The notes below the pieces were generated by a model. The model saw only the letters and a program-made list of their open reading frames with translations. It searched no databases and was not told where the DNA came from. Of a stretch of 64,000 bases of DNA, positions 28,493 through 37,567 are shown piece by piece. Positions within the stretch are counted from its first letter, which is position 1; every line of letters starts with the position of its first letter. Origin of the DNA: Pseudomonas sp. GD03919 (lineage in GTDB: Bacteria; Pseudomonadota; Gammaproteobacteria; Pseudomonadales; Pseudomonadaceae); the NCBI RefSeq assembly GCF_029814935.1, contig NZ_CP104582.1, forward strand, positions 1,364,001-1,428,000. Direction: 5' to 3'. Made by a program: the position numbers and the translations under genes.

Positions 28493-29638
28493 ATGCCGCG
28501 CCTGAAATCTCTCGCAGCCCTTGGTCTGATCGCTCTGTTCGGTTATCAGCACAGCTTCGCCGAAGACCGCCAGTTGACCTCCGAGTTGGGGCCGGTGACT
28601 CTGCAAACCATTGCCGACGGGCTGACCAGCCCCTGGGCCGTGGCCTTTTTGCCGGATGCTCAGGGCTATCTGGTGACCGAGCGCCCGGGCACGTTGCGCC
28701 GGGTGAGTGCCGATGGCCAGGTCTCCGCGCCACTAAGCGGCGTGCCTGAGGTTTTCGCCGTGGGGCAGGGCGGTCTGCTCGATATCGCGCTGTCGCCGGA
28801 TTTCGCCGAGGATCGTCTGGTCTATCTGTCCTACGCCGAAGAGGGCGACGGCGCCGCCGGGACGGCAGTCGGGCGCGGCAAACTGTCGGCCGATGCCACG
28901 GCGCTGGAGGATTTCGAGGTGATCTTCCGTCAGCAGCCCAAGTTGTCCAGTGGTACGCACTTCGGCTCGCGCCTGGTGTTCGACCGCGACGGCCACCTGT
29001 TCATCGCCCTGGGCGACAACAACAACCGACCCACAGCGCAGGATCTCGACAAGCTGCAGGGCAAGTTTGTGCGCATCTTCCCGGACGGGCGCATCCCCGA
29101 GGACAATCCCTTTATCAGCCGCGACGGTGCGCGCGAGGAAATCTGGTCCTACGGCCATCGCAACCAGCAGGGTGCAGCGCTCAATCCCTGGAGCGGCCGT
29201 TTGTGGACTCACGAGCATGGCCCTCGCGGTGGCGATGAAATCAACATTCCCGAAGCCGGCAAGAACTATGGCTGGCCGCTGGCCACGCATGGCGTCAACT
29301 ACTCGATGCTGGCCATCCCCGAGGCCAAGGGTAAAACGCTCGAAGGCACCGAGGCGCCGTATCACGTCTGGGAGAGGTCACCGGCCATCAGCGGCATGGC
29401 GTTCTATGATGGCGAGCGTTTCCCCGCCTGGCAGCACAACCTGTTCATTGGCGCGCTGGCCGGCCAGGCGCTGATTCGCCTGCAACTGGACGGCGACAAG
29501 ATCGTGCATGAGGAACGTTTGCTGGAGTCACTCCGGGCACGCATCCGCGATGTGCGGCAGGGGCCGGACGGCTATCTTTACGTGCTGACGGAGGCGCCGA
29601 AAGGGCAGTTGCTGCGTCTGGGGCTGACGAGCGAATAA
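28493..29638 (+). CDS. PQQ-dependent aldose sugar dehydrogenase (soluble, YliI/Asd-like)
   Basis: A 381-residue beta-propeller enzyme. ATG 28493 has GGAG eight bases upstream and a signal peptide (LAALGLIALFGYQHSFA-E); an ATG at 28460 has no such site. Motifs of the GDH/HHIP-like family: GLTSPWAVAFLPDAQGYLVT, GGLLDIALSPDFAEDRLVYL, SSGTHFGSRLVFDRDGHLFI, IWSYGHRNQQG, THEHGPRGGDEIN. The catalytic His of soluble glucose dehydrogenases falls in SGTHFGSR (H). It oxidises aldoses in the periplasm with PQQ. Single gene. Confidence 0.88.
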   Translation: MPRLKSLAALGLIALFGYQHSFAEDRQLTSELGPVTLQTIADGLTSPWAVAFLPDAQGYLVTERPGTLRRVSADGQVSAPLSGVPEVFAVGQGGLLDIALSPDFAEDRLVYLSYAEEGDGAAGTAVGRGKLSADATALEDFEVIFRQQPKLSSGTHFGSRLVFDRDGHLFIALGDNNNRPTAQDLDKLQGKFVRIFPDGRIPEDNPFISRDGAREEIWSYGHRNQQGAALNPWSGRLWTHEHGPRGGDEINIPEAGKNYGWPLATHGVNYSMLAIPEAKGKTLEGTEAPYHVWERSPAISGMAFYDGERFPAWQHNLFIGALAGQALIRLQLDGDKIVHEERLLESLRARIRDVRQGPDGYLYVLTEAPKGQLLRLGLTSE

Positions 29639-29700
29639 ACGCAGGTAGTTTCAAGAGGTGCCCTGAGTGGGGCTGGGTGCGCATGTCGCACCCACAGCGA

Positions 29701-29892
29701 TCACTTCTTGCTGATGGTGATCTGGCGAGTGCCGCCGTAAGTCTGGCCGCTGACGCCCTTGGCGATCTGCTGGATCTCGCCGCCGCCCTGCAGGAAGGCA
29801 GCAATCTGCGCCTCGATCGACTCGCGGGTTTCCACGGCAGGGGCGGGTTTGCTGACTTTGCTGGAGGAGGATTTCACGCGCAGGGTGGCCAT
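29701..29892 (-). CDS. Small protein with possible SutA-like RNA-polymerase-binding segment, 63 residues
   Basis: ATG 29892 opens MATLRVKSSSSKVSKPAPAV, a basic, Ser/Pro-rich disordered start, followed by ESIEAQIAAFLQGGGEIQQI and a C-terminal TRQITISKK. The block AFLQGGGEIQQI resembles EFLSRGGKVQEI, which I recall from the core of Pseudomonas SutA, a small factor binding RNA polymerase in slow growth. The acidic N-terminus of SutA is missing and the tail differs, so this would be a paralogue at best. Cytosolic, alone. Real gene likely because of the patterned amino-acid use and placement. Confidence 0.6.
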   Translation of the reverse strand: MATLRVKSSSSKVSKPAPAVETRESIEAQIAAFLQGGGEIQQIAKGVSGQTYGGTRQITISKK

Positions 29893-30132
29893 GACCTTGA
29901 TCTCTTTCAGATGGGCGGCCGGCCATTATGCCTCAAGCAGCCCACTCCTGCTTGGTTTATCGCCGTGATGAATAGCGTAACGCTGCGCTCGCGCCACTTT
30001 TCGCAGCAACTTATGGCTTGTTTCCCAGGCACTTACGCCATCATTCGACCGGCCGTCGTTTTGTCATGCGGCCAGCCCGGTTGCGCGTCAACTCGGGTAA
30101 AATGTTCGGCTGTTTTGGTGAGGTGAAACGCG

Positions 30133-30975
30133 ATGGCCTTGATTGGGCGGATGAATTCTTTGCAGGTGGTCAAACACACCGACTTCGGTCTGTACCTGGA
30201 CGGTGGTGCGGATGGCGAAATCCTCCTGCCCAAGCGCTACATCCCCAAGGACACGCCGAGCGAAGTCGAGGACTGGCTCAATGTGTTCATCTACCTCGAC
30301 AGCGAAGACAAGCTGATCGCCACTACGCTCAAGCCGAAGATCCAGCTCGGCGAGTTCGCCAGCCTCAAGGTGGTGGATATCAACCGCGTTGGCCTGTTCT
30401 TCGACTGGGGCCTGCCCAAGGATCTGTTGCTACCGCACTCCGAAGAGAAGCGCCCGCTGCAGATCGGTGATTACTGCGTGGTCTACCTCTATCTGGATAA
30501 ACGCACCCGCCGCCTGACGGCCACCGCGCGCCTGGATCGCCACCTGGACAAGGTACCGGCCAACTACCAGGTCGGTCAGGAAGTCGATCTGCTGGTGGTC
30601 GAGCGTACCGACCTCGGCTTCAAGGCCATCATCGATGGCAAGCACTGGGGTCTGATCCACAAGAACGAGCTGTTCAAGTTCATCCGCAGCGGCATGCGCG
30701 AGAAGGGCTACATCAAGGAGCTGCGCGCCGACGGCAAGATCAGCCTGAGCCTGCAGCCTATCGGCCACGAGGCCGCCAGCGGCCTGGCCGAGCAGATCAT
30801 CGAACGCCTGCGCGCCCACGGCGGCGTACTGGCCCTCGGCGACAAGAGCCCGCCCGAGCTGGTTGCCGCGCATTTCCGGGTCAGCAAGGGCAACTTCAAG
30901 AAAGCCATCGGCGGCCTTTACAAGCAGGGGTTGATCCGCATTCACGACGACCGTATCGAACTGCTCGGCAACTGA
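30133..30975 (+). CDS. cvfB: CvfB family S1 RNA-binding protein
   Basis: A 280-residue protein with several S1-like OB folds and a C-terminal winged helix. Visible blocks: GLYLDGGADGEILLPKRYIP, VVDINRVGLFFDWGLPKDLL, KHWGLIHKNELFKFIRSGMR, and GDKSPPELVAAHFRVSKGNF leading to a helix-turn-helix-like end. CvfB/YitL proteins bind RNA and affect virulence gene expression in Staphylococcus. ATG 30133 follows GAGGTG. It precedes the tRNA gene by 54 bases. Confidence 0.9.
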   Translation: MALIGRMNSLQVVKHTDFGLYLDGGADGEILLPKRYIPKDTPSEVEDWLNVFIYLDSEDKLIATTLKPKIQLGEFASLKVVDINRVGLFFDWGLPKDLLLPHSEEKRPLQIGDYCVVYLYLDKRTRRLTATARLDRHLDKVPANYQVGQEVDLLVVERTDLGFKAIIDGKHWGLIHKNELFKFIRSGMREKGYIKELRADGKISLSLQPIGHEAASGLAEQIIERLRAHGGVLALGDKSPPELVAAHFRVSKGNFKKAIGGLYKQGLIRIHDDRIELLGN

Positions 30976-31029
30976 ACCAACAGTGACTTGAGCGTCGGCG
31001 CGGCAACTCGCATAATGCCGGCGATTCCC

Positions 31030-31105
31030 GCCGGTGTAGCTCAGTCGGTAGAGCAGCGCACTCGTAACGCGAAGGTCGCAGGTTCGATTCCTGTCTCCGG
31101 CACCA
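31030..31105 (+). tRNA. tRNA-Thr (anticodon CGT)
   Basis: 76 bases including the encoded CCA. Acceptor GCCGGTG pairs with CTCCGGC (one T/T mismatch), D-arm GCTC...GAGC, anticodon arm with loop CTCGTAA giving CGT, T-arm with GGTTCGATTC. The anticodon stem has mismatches at its ends (G/A at the top and A/C next to the loop), the first also present in E. coli thrW. Confidence 0.93.
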
Positions 31106-31114
31106 TGAAAACAG

Positions 31115-31146
31115 AAGGGTCAGCTTCGGCTGACCCTTTGTCGTTT
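31115..31146 (+). terminator. Intrinsic terminator of the tRNA-Thr transcript
   Basis: AAGGGTCAGC-TTCG-GCTGACCCTT is a perfect ten-base-pair stem with a TTCG loop (31115-31138) followed by TGTCGTTT, ten bases after the tRNA. Confidence 0.8.
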
Positions 31147-31247
31147 CGGGCTGAAAATTCCCTCGCGCTGTTGTCAAAACCGGCGTGATGATGGTTTTCG
31201 GGTTTCAGGCGTGCGATGCCTGGCCCCGACTCAGATGCGAGGTACTC

Positions 31248-31574
31248 ATGTTCATTCGTTCGATTGTGTTGGTCCTGGCTGCGATGTTCGTCGGTGCTGC
31301 GTTCGCCGATCAGCCGCAGACCATTCGCGTTATCCCCAAAACTTATGTCAGCCCCGGCGCCAGTGGCAGCGTTTCCGGCTCGTCGAGCTATGAGCAGCAC
31401 AATCTCTACGGCGGTCAGCGTCTGCCGCAAGGCAGCGTGCGTCAGGAAAGCCGCTACGGTAGCCAGTCCATCGAGACGCGCGGCGGGATTCGCCAGAGCA
31501 CCGAATATCCGGGCGGGCTGATCATCGAGCGTCAGCCCGGTAGCGGCAGTTATCAGCAGCAACGCAGCCGCTGA
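31248..31574 (+). CDS. Small secreted hypothetical protein, 108 residues
   Basis: ATG 31248 has GAGG seven bases upstream and a signal peptide (MFIRSIVLVLAAMFVGAAFA-D). The mature part is rich in Ser, Gly, Gln, Tyr and Arg (YVSPGASGSVSGSSSYEQHN, RQESRYGSQSIETRGGIRQS), with no cysteine, so likely a disordered periplasmic or exported protein. I do not recognise a family. It converges on the frameshifted cyclase gene with a five-base gap. Confidence 0.65.
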   Translation: MFIRSIVLVLAAMFVGAAFADQPQTIRVIPKTYVSPGASGSVSGSSSYEQHNLYGGQRLPQGSVRQESRYGSQSIETRGGIRQSTEYPGGLIIERQPGSGSYQQQRSR

Positions 31575-31578
31575 TATT

Positions 31579-32681
31579 TCAACGGCCGGCGGCCGCTCTA
31601 TGCGAGCTGCCCGGCGCGTCGGCGATCACCGCGCGATTGCGCCCCTCGCTCTTGGCCCGATACAGACATTCGTCGGCGCGCTGCAGCCAGCTTTCCCAAT
31701 GTTCGCCGCTATGCAGGATTGCCCCGCCGATGGAAACGGTCACCGCGCCGCCCGGGCCGTGCAGGTCGTTGGCGACCTTGCTCAGCAGGTTCTGCGCAGC
31801 GGTGCGCAGGCCTTCCGCCTCGGTATTGGGCAGCAATAACAGAAATTCTTCGCCACCGAAGCGGAACAGGCGATCCTCCTTGCGGCAGCAGCGGGTGATC
31901 AGCTCGACGAATGCCACCAGTACCTGGTCGCCGACATGATGGCCAAAGCGATCGTTGATCTGCTTGAAGTGGTCCAGGTCCATCACCAGCAAGCCATAAC
32001 TGTCGCTGTAGCGGCGATGGCTGGCCATGGCGATCTTCAGCTCTTCGTTCATCGCCCGGCGATTGCGCGCTCCGGTGAGTGGATCGTGTGTCGCCAGCAG
32101 CTGTAGCTGGTCGCGTTGGGTGCGCGTACGGAAGGCGAAGATGAAGCTGAGCACGCTGGCCATCATGCCGGTGACCAGAAAAGAGACCATCTGGTAGTGG
32201 CTCTCGAACACGCTGCCAGGCACCAGCAGCGCATAGCTGACCAGGCTGATCAGCACCAGGGCGGTGGCCAGTAATGCCTTGCCGGGGGTAACCATGAAGA
32301 AGTTGAAGAGGATCAGCGGATAGATCCAGAACAGGCCGTTGACCCCATGGTTGATGGCGATCAGCGTGGCACCGACGGAAAACACCGCGGCCAGGTAGAT
32401 ACCCGGTTTCACCGTATCGCGGGCTACCCAGGCATAGAGTACGGCGAATATCGTGGACAGAACGATGATGGTGTCGGCGATGCCGACCAGATAATTGCCA
32501 TTGAGCAGGCGGTAGACGGCATAGGGCGAGATGCCGATGACCCCGAACAACCCCTCAGGGTGATGATCGAAAGCTGGAAGTCGTTGCGCAGGCGCTTCAG
32601 CAAGCGAGCGGTCTGGGTAGCAATAGCCTTTCTATTCGTTGTTATGGAACAAGCATGCAGAGCTTTGAACGCTAATGGCAA
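31579..32681 (-). pseudogene. Membrane GGDEF diguanylate cyclase, frameshifted near its start
   Basis: The main frame (to about 32550) encodes five or so membrane helices followed by a full GGDEF domain: HDPLTGARNRRAMNEELK, VMDLDHFKQINDRFGHHVGD, FRFGGEEFLLLLP (active site GGEEF) with the inhibitory RxxD (RKED) five residues before it. The natural N-terminus appears in another frame, LLKRLRNDFQLSIITLRG, and joins at 32547-32550 only if one base is restored in TGAGGGGTTGTTCGGGG. No ATG with a ribosome site exists in the main frame; a TTG at 32548 could allow a protein lacking the first helix. Product would make cyclic di-GMP. Confidence 0.65.
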
Positions 32682-32733
32682 GGGGCATTGCGGAGCGAAA
32701 TGGCGGTATTTTTGCCTGGGCGACGGGCTGTCT

Positions 32734-33144
32734 TTAATGAGCGCGCAGGGAGACTAAAGCCTTGCTGCGCTGATATCGGGCCAGTCGTTCGGCCAGTTCT
32801 GCCGGCAGGGGCTGGCCGGTTACGAAACCTTGGCGCTGGTAGAAGCCCTGCAGGTCGGGATGGCAGAACAGCCAGACCGCCTCTGGATGCATCGCCAGGC
32901 TGTGATCGAGCAAGGCGGTGGCTAAACCCTGTCGACGCAGCGCAGGGGCGACGAACAGGCCGGTGAGCCATTGCCCGCCTGCCACTGCACGCAGACTGAG
33001 GGCTGCGACGATTTCATCACCCCGCTCGGCGACCCAGATTTTGTCGCCGGCCTGGCTGCGCATGGGCGAGCGATGGCCGCGATAGAACTTGTCGACGAGA
33101 GGTCGCAACTGGGCGGGGAGGTGGCGAAAGCGCGGTGTGGGCAT
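32734..33144 (-). CDS. GNAT-family N-acetyltransferase
   Basis: A 136-residue acetyltransferase. The acetyl-CoA loop is in LTGLFVAPALRRQGLATALL (R-x-x-G-x-A type), followed by the usual C-terminal strand VWLFCHPDLQGFYQRQGFVT. The N-terminus contains KIWVAERGDEIVAALSLRAV. Substrate unknown. Lies between the cyclase and the phosphatase gene, transcribed to the left. Confidence 0.82.
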   Translation of the reverse strand: MPTPRFRHLPAQLRPLVDKFYRGHRSPMRSQAGDKIWVAERGDEIVAALSLRAVAGGQWLTGLFVAPALRRQGLATALLDHSLAMHPEAVWLFCHPDLQGFYQRQGFVTGQPLPAELAERLARYQRSKALVSLRAH

Positions 33145-33286
33145 GGGGGCAGGCGGGAAGGATCTGACGACTTATTTAACCATCACATTTTGGTTAACGG
33201 TTGCGCATTTATGGCGTGGCGGGCGGTGACAGCCGGTTCGCCTCGCCGCATCATGGGCAATCGCCTGTCGCTCAAGGATTCGCCGC

Positions 33287-34075
33287 GTGTCTCAGCCTTC
33301 CTCTGTATCCGTGGTGTTCGCTGCGCAGAGCGTCGCCGGCCAGGTACGCATGCACAACGAGGATGCCCTGGTCTGCCGTCCCGATCTAGGGTTGTGGGCG
33401 CTGGCCGATGGCATGGGCGGACACGAGCGTGGCGAAGTGGCCAGTGCCCTGGCGCTGGAGGAACTGGTGGGCGCCGTGCAGCAGGGCGCGGAGTTGCCTG
33501 CAGCAGTGCATGCCGCCCACCTGGCGATCGCCGCGGCGGCGCAGCCCGCGGAGGGCGAGGCCGGCATGGGCAGTACCCTGGTTGCCGTGCGCCTGGACGG
33601 GGATGCGTTCGAGCTGGCCTGGGTCGGCGACAGCCGCGCCTATCGCATTGGCAGCGAACATATCGAGCAGCTCAGTCACGACCACAGCTGGGTCCAGGCC
33701 ATGGTCGACGCGGGGCAGATGAGCACCGAGCAGGCGCGTGAGCACTCGCGCCGGAATGTGATCCTGCAATGCCTGGGGCAGGTCGGACAGGCGCCTGAAG
33801 TTGGGCTGATGCGTGCCCGACTGGCGCCGGACGAACTGCTGCTGCTGTGCAGCGACGGGCTGACCAACGAGCTGGACGACGCTGCCATCCAGCGCTGTTG
33901 CGCCGAAGCGGACACGCTGGAGGCGATGGTCGAACAACTGGTGGGGCAGGCTAATAGCCATGGCGGCAGAGACAATATCAGCTGCATCGTCCTGGGCCTT
34001 GGCCCGACTACCGAACCCCGCGAAGCGCCGACCCCCGGTCTGCTGCGCAAGCTGTTCAAATCCCTTCAACCCTGA
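33287..34075 (+). CDS. PP2C-type Ser/Thr protein phosphatase (Stp1/PppA-like)
   Basis: A 262-residue PPM phosphatase with all metal-binding motifs: RMHNEDA, LADGMGGHERGE, GSTLVAVRLDGD, VGDSRAYRIGSE, LLLCSDGLTNELDD and GGRDNISCIVLGL. Starts at GTG 33287. It is followed 16 bases later by a Ser/Thr kinase and then an FHA-domain protein, the classic reversible-phosphorylation trio; such trios accompany type VI secretion in P. aeruginosa (PppA/PpkA/Fha1; Stp1/Stk1/Fha2), but no secretion genes are within this window. Confidence 0.9.
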   Translation: MSQPSSVSVVFAAQSVAGQVRMHNEDALVCRPDLGLWALADGMGGHERGEVASALALEELVGAVQQGAELPAAVHAAHLAIAAAAQPAEGEAGMGSTLVAVRLDGDAFELAWVGDSRAYRIGSEHIEQLSHDHSWVQAMVDAGQMSTEQAREHSRRNVILQCLGQVGQAPEVGLMRARLAPDELLLLCSDGLTNELDDAAIQRCCAEADTLEAMVEQLVGQANSHGGRDNISCIVLGLGPTTEPREAPTPGLLRKLFKSLQP

Positions 34076-34091
34076 GTGCCAGCCGAGCCGC

Positions 34092-35575
34092 ATGAGTCAG
34101 CCTTCCATCAGCGTACCCGGTTACAACATTCATCACCGCCTGGGCAAGGCGGCATGGCCGAGGTCTATCTGGCTACCGAGCAGGCGCTGCAACGCCAGGT
34201 GGCGCTCAAGGTGCTGCTGCACAGCGATCATGCCGCCTTTACCCAGCGCTTCATCAAGGAAGGTCATACCGTCGCCTCCCTGCAGCATCCTTCGATCATT
34301 ACCATCTACCGCATCGATCAACTGGACGACGGCCGCCACTTTCTCGCCATGGAGTACCTGGCGGGCGGTGATCTGGCTCAGTACAAGGGCCAGCGTCTGG
34401 AGCCGGCGCATGCGCTGCGTATCGTCCGGCAGATTGCCAGCGCCCTGGCACTGGTACACGACAAGGGCCTGGTGCACCGCGACATCAAGCCCGGCAATAT
34501 CCTCTTTCGTGACGATGGCACCGCCGTGCTCAGCGACTTTGGTGTGGCCAAGGAGCTGCAGCTCGACAGCGAACTGACCCAGTCCGGCATAGCCGTCGGC
34601 AGCCCGGCCTACAGCAGCCCCGAGCAGGCACAGTGTCAGGCACTGGACGCACGCAGCGACATCTACAGCCTGGGCGTGATCCTGCTGGAAATGCTCAGCG
34701 GGCATAACCCCTTTCGCGGCGGCAATTACACCCAGACCCTGATGAATCAATTGCAGCTAGAGGCGCCGCCGCTTCCGGAGTCGCTGGGCGAGCTGCAGTG
34801 GTTACTCGACCGCATGCTGGCCAAGGACCCGGAAGATCGCTTCGCCGACTGCCACGTGCTGCTGGCCAGCCTCGATGAGCTGCAGGACGCCGATCAGGAC
34901 CAGACCCGTCTGAGCCCGGCCGTCAGCCTGCCGCCTCGTCCCTCCCGGCGGCGCTGGCTGCCCTGGGCCGTGCTCGGTCTGTTGTTACTCGGCATGGGCA
35001 GCGTGGGCGGTTACTACTGGCAGCTGCAGCAACGCATCGCCGGGTTGCTCGCCCTGGCTGAAACGCGCTTGAGCGAGGGGCTCCTGCTGACCCCTGCGCA
35101 GGACAACGCCGACTACTATTTTCGCCAGACGCTGGCCCTGGACGAGGACAATCAGCAGGCCAACGAGGGTTTGCAGCGTGTGCTGCAGGCACGTATCCAG
35201 CAGTATCTCGACCTGGCCGAGCAGCGCCTCAGCGAGGGATTGCTGATCCTGCCCGAGGACGACAGCGCGGTGCATTACTTCCGCCAGGTGCTTGGCTGGG
35301 AACCGGATAACCTGTTGGCCCTGGCTGGTATCAACCGGGTGGCGCAGCGTTTCATTGAACAGAGCGAGGCGGCCTATGCGCGGCGTGAATACAACCTGGC
35401 GCTGGAACAGATCAAGCAGGGTCTCGAGGCCGAGCCCGACAACGAACGGCTGCTGGCGCTCTACGACGGTCACCAGCAGCGCGTGCGCAGCAGCCAGGCG
35501 GTGAGTCGGCCGCGCAGCGCTCCGCCGGTCCAGCAGAACCCGATCAAGCGCTTGCTGAACAATCTATTCGACTGA
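34092..35575 (+). pseudogene. Membrane Ser/Thr protein kinase (Stk1/PpkA-like) with a one-base frameshift at the glycine loop
   Basis: ATG 34092 opens MSQPSISVPGYNIHHRLGK, the usual kinase start, but at 34148-34152 one G is missing (AAGGCGGC in place of AAGGGCGGC), so the frame is lost exactly at the glycine-rich loop. The other frame then runs GMAEVYLATEQALQRQVALK, LVHRDIKPGNILF, VLSDFGVAKELQ to 35575. It includes a membrane helix (PWAVLGLLLLGMGSVGGYYW) and two periplasmic repeats (LAETRLSEGLLLTPAQDNAD / LAEQRLSEGLLILPEDDSAV). Without repair, a restart at ATG 34154 would lack the ATP loop and be inactive. Sequence error is a real option. Confidence 0.75.
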
Positions 35576-35590
35576 CCCGAGACGATCACC

Positions 35591-36499
35591 ATGCTCAGAC
35601 TGCAGTTCCTGGATAACCGTCAAGCGCCGGTCTGGCTGACCGATGAGCGCCTGACCATCGGCCAGGACAGCCGCAACCAACTGGTGCTTGGCGATGCCGG
35701 AATCGCCAGCTTCCACGCCGAGATTCGTCAGGACCACGGTTATTACTACCTGAGCGATACCGGGCAGGGTGCCACCTGGGTCAATGACCAGCGCGTGGGT
35801 ACACGCTTTCAGCTGCGCGACGGTGATCGCCTGCGCCTCGGTGGCGTCGAGTTGCTGCTGGTCGACCCGACGAAACGCGTGGCCAGGCCGGAAGCGGCGG
35901 CTCCGCGCTGGTTTCTGCAGGTGATCCAGGGCGAACACCAGGGGCGCAAGTTTCATATTCACGGCTCGATGACCTTCGGTCGTTCGAGCAAGTGCGAGCT
36001 GTGCTTCAGCGATCTGGAGCTGTCGCGCCGGCATTGCGAGTTCTTTCTCAAGGACGACGTACTGGAGGTCAAGGACCTTGCCTCGGCCAACGGCGTGCTG
36101 GTCAACCAGCAGAAGGTCCGGACCGCCGTGCTGCAACCGGGCGATCAGTTGAAGATGGGCTCGGTGACGCTGCTGGTGATCGGGCCGCAGGTGAGCGTGA
36201 GCGATGCGCCCGACGAGGATGCCACCCAGTTCATGCGTGTGGCGGACCTGCCGCCTGCATTGGCCGCCAGGGCGGCTGGCGGCGGCGCCACGCAGATCGC
36301 CCCGGCGCCGCAGGTAGCAGCGCGTGCCAGCGTCAGGGCAGCGCCGGCGGTAGCCAATCCGCTGCGAGCAGCTCAGGCCAAACCCGCGCCAGTTATCGCG
36401 CCAGCTACCAACAGTGCGGGCAAGCTGTGGCTGGGTGGGATCGTACTGCTGCTGATCGGCGTCGGCCTCGGTGCTGTTGCGGTGCGGCTATTGGGCTGA
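35591..36499 (+). CDS. Double-FHA-domain membrane-anchored protein
   Basis: A 302-residue protein with two forkhead-associated domains that bind phosphothreonine. Domain 1: RLTIGQDSRNQLVLGDAGIA with SFHAEI and TWVNDQRV; domain 2: MTFGRSSKCELCFSDLELSR with RRHCEF and ASANGVLVNQQKV. A Pro/Ala-rich linker (about 225-275) leads to one C-terminal membrane helix (LWLGGIVLLLIGVGLGAVAV). Fifteen bases after the kinase gene, it is the likely docking partner or substrate of the kinase. Domain 1 has GQ in place of the usual GR at the phosphate-binding arginine position, so domain 2 may be the binding one. Confidence 0.85.
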   Translation: MLRLQFLDNRQAPVWLTDERLTIGQDSRNQLVLGDAGIASFHAEIRQDHGYYYLSDTGQGATWVNDQRVGTRFQLRDGDRLRLGGVELLLVDPTKRVARPEAAAPRWFLQVIQGEHQGRKFHIHGSMTFGRSSKCELCFSDLELSRRHCEFFLKDDVLEVKDLASANGVLVNQQKVRTAVLQPGDQLKMGSVTLLVIGPQVSVSDAPDEDATQFMRVADLPPALAARAAGGGATQIAPAPQVAARASVRAAPAVANPLRAAQAKPAPVIAPATNSAGKLWLGGIVLLLIGVGLGAVAVRLLG

Positions 36500-36529
36500 G
36501 GCGGGGCGCGTCGCACGATAGAGCCGCTG

Positions 36530-36605
36530 TGGCGGGTTGTGCCCGCCCTACGGGGTAGCGGTTGTGGCGTAGGGCGGAGGTATCCCGCCGTTGTGGTCCC
36601 GGTGG
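36530..36605. repeat. GTAGGGCGG-type dispersed palindromes
   Basis: GGCGGGTTGTGCCCGCC followed by a related GTAGGGCGGAGGTATCCCGCC form two small hairpins after the FHA gene. They look like another short repeat family; no gene is seen between 36500 and 36642. Confidence 0.45.
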
Positions 36606-36642
36606 GTTGGTGCGCACCGAATGCCTCGAAACACGCTGAATC

Positions 36643-36972
36643 TCAGGCTGACGTCAGTTGGCGCCGCTCGGCGCGAATTTCCGGCAGGTCGCTGCGGCGC
36701 AGGTACACGCGCAACGGTTCGCTGAGATTGACTCGGTCATCGATGCGCTGCTCCTGCAGCCAGGCCAGGCGCTGGCGATCCAGGCGCATCAGTTCGCCTT
36801 CGTCGCTGCTCCACACGTACTCGCAGGTGGGGATGATGGTTTCGGCCGGTACATCGAGGCCGAAGCTGTCCTCTGAAAAGCGCAGCAGGTAGTGGCCGGT
36901 CTTGGCGTTGAAGCCGACGAAACCTTGCAACTGGTCGGCGGCCTGGCAGATCTGGGCGGACGTGATACTCAT
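36643..36972 (-). CDS. Conserved-looking hypothetical protein, 109 residues
   Basis: Opens MSITSAQICQAADQLQGFVG at ATG 36972 and continues FNAKTGHYLLRFSEDSFGLD, ETIIPTCEYVWSSDEGELMR, and a charged tail. It has no signal peptide or membrane helix. Amino-acid composition and codon use match neighbouring genes, so it is likely real. I do not recognise its family or function. Confidence 0.65.
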   Translation of the reverse strand: MSITSAQICQAADQLQGFVGFNAKTGHYLLRFSEDSFGLDVPAETIIPTCEYVWSSDEGELMRLDRQRLAWLQEQRIDDRVNLSEPLRVYLRRSDLPEIRAERRQLTSA

Positions 36973-37114
36973 GGCAAACCTCGCGTTCTATGGGGTTTGC
37001 AGGCAAGGCGAATGGTTCTGTTTATCGGCGCAGCCTAATGGCTGGCGCCGTCGCTTGCGTTGTCGTGGATCAAGAAACTGCCGGGAGCCATTTTTGAGGT
37101 GGCGTGAGGCGGCT

Positions 37115-37516
37115 CTACAGACTGGCCGCAAGGGTGGGTAACACCTGTTCGCGCAGCAGTGGCGCCAGGTCATCGGGCAGGGGCTGAGTCATGTCGAGCC
37201 AGCGCAGTTCTTCCAACTCGGCGGCGGCTTGAACAGCGTGGGGCAGGGCGGCGCTGAAGATATCGGCCTGTAGCCAGGTGTCGGCCTCATTGGCGGCCGG
37301 CGCCTGGAACTGGCCGAGCGCTTGCAGTGCGCCTGCATCGAGCTGCAGTTCCAGTTCCTCGAACAGTTCGCGTTGCAGTGCAGGCAGCGCATCTTCGCCC
37401 GGTTCACGTTTGCCGCCCGGCAGCATGAAGAAACGCGTGTTGCGCTTGCGCACCAGCAGCAGACGGCCTTGTTCATCGAACAGGCAGGCTGCGGCGATAT
37501 GCAGGGTGGTTTTCAT
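37115..37516 (-). CDS. NUDIX hydrolase
   Basis: A 133-residue protein with a full Nudix box: GGKREPGEDALPALQRELFE followed by ELEL, meeting G-x5-E-x7-R-E-U-x-E-E-x-G/U. It starts MKTTLHIAAACLFDEQGRLL. Enzymes of this size hydrolyse nucleoside diphosphates linked to another group, such as damaged nucleotides or ADP-ribose; the substrate is not clear. Monocistronic. Confidence 0.88.
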   Translation of the reverse strand: MKTTLHIAAACLFDEQGRLLLVRKRNTRFFMLPGGKREPGEDALPALQRELFEELELQLDAGALQALGQFQAPAANEADTWLQADIFSAALPHAVQAAAELEELRWLDMTQPLPDDLAPLLREQVLPTLAASL

Positions 37517-37567
37517 GGGGCAGGCACTGAACGGATGGCGTCTCTGGCGAAACTGTACAACGCACGT

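Noticed and set aside
34154..35575. Ser/Thr kinase starting at ATG 34154 as a complete gene
   Set aside because: This start would omit the glycine-rich loop that binds ATP, while the missing segment is readable one base out of frame just upstream.
33287..36499. Part of a type VI secretion cluster
   Set aside because: No Tss/Hcp/VgrG/ClpV gene is present on either side in the window, so only the phosphorylation trio can be claimed.
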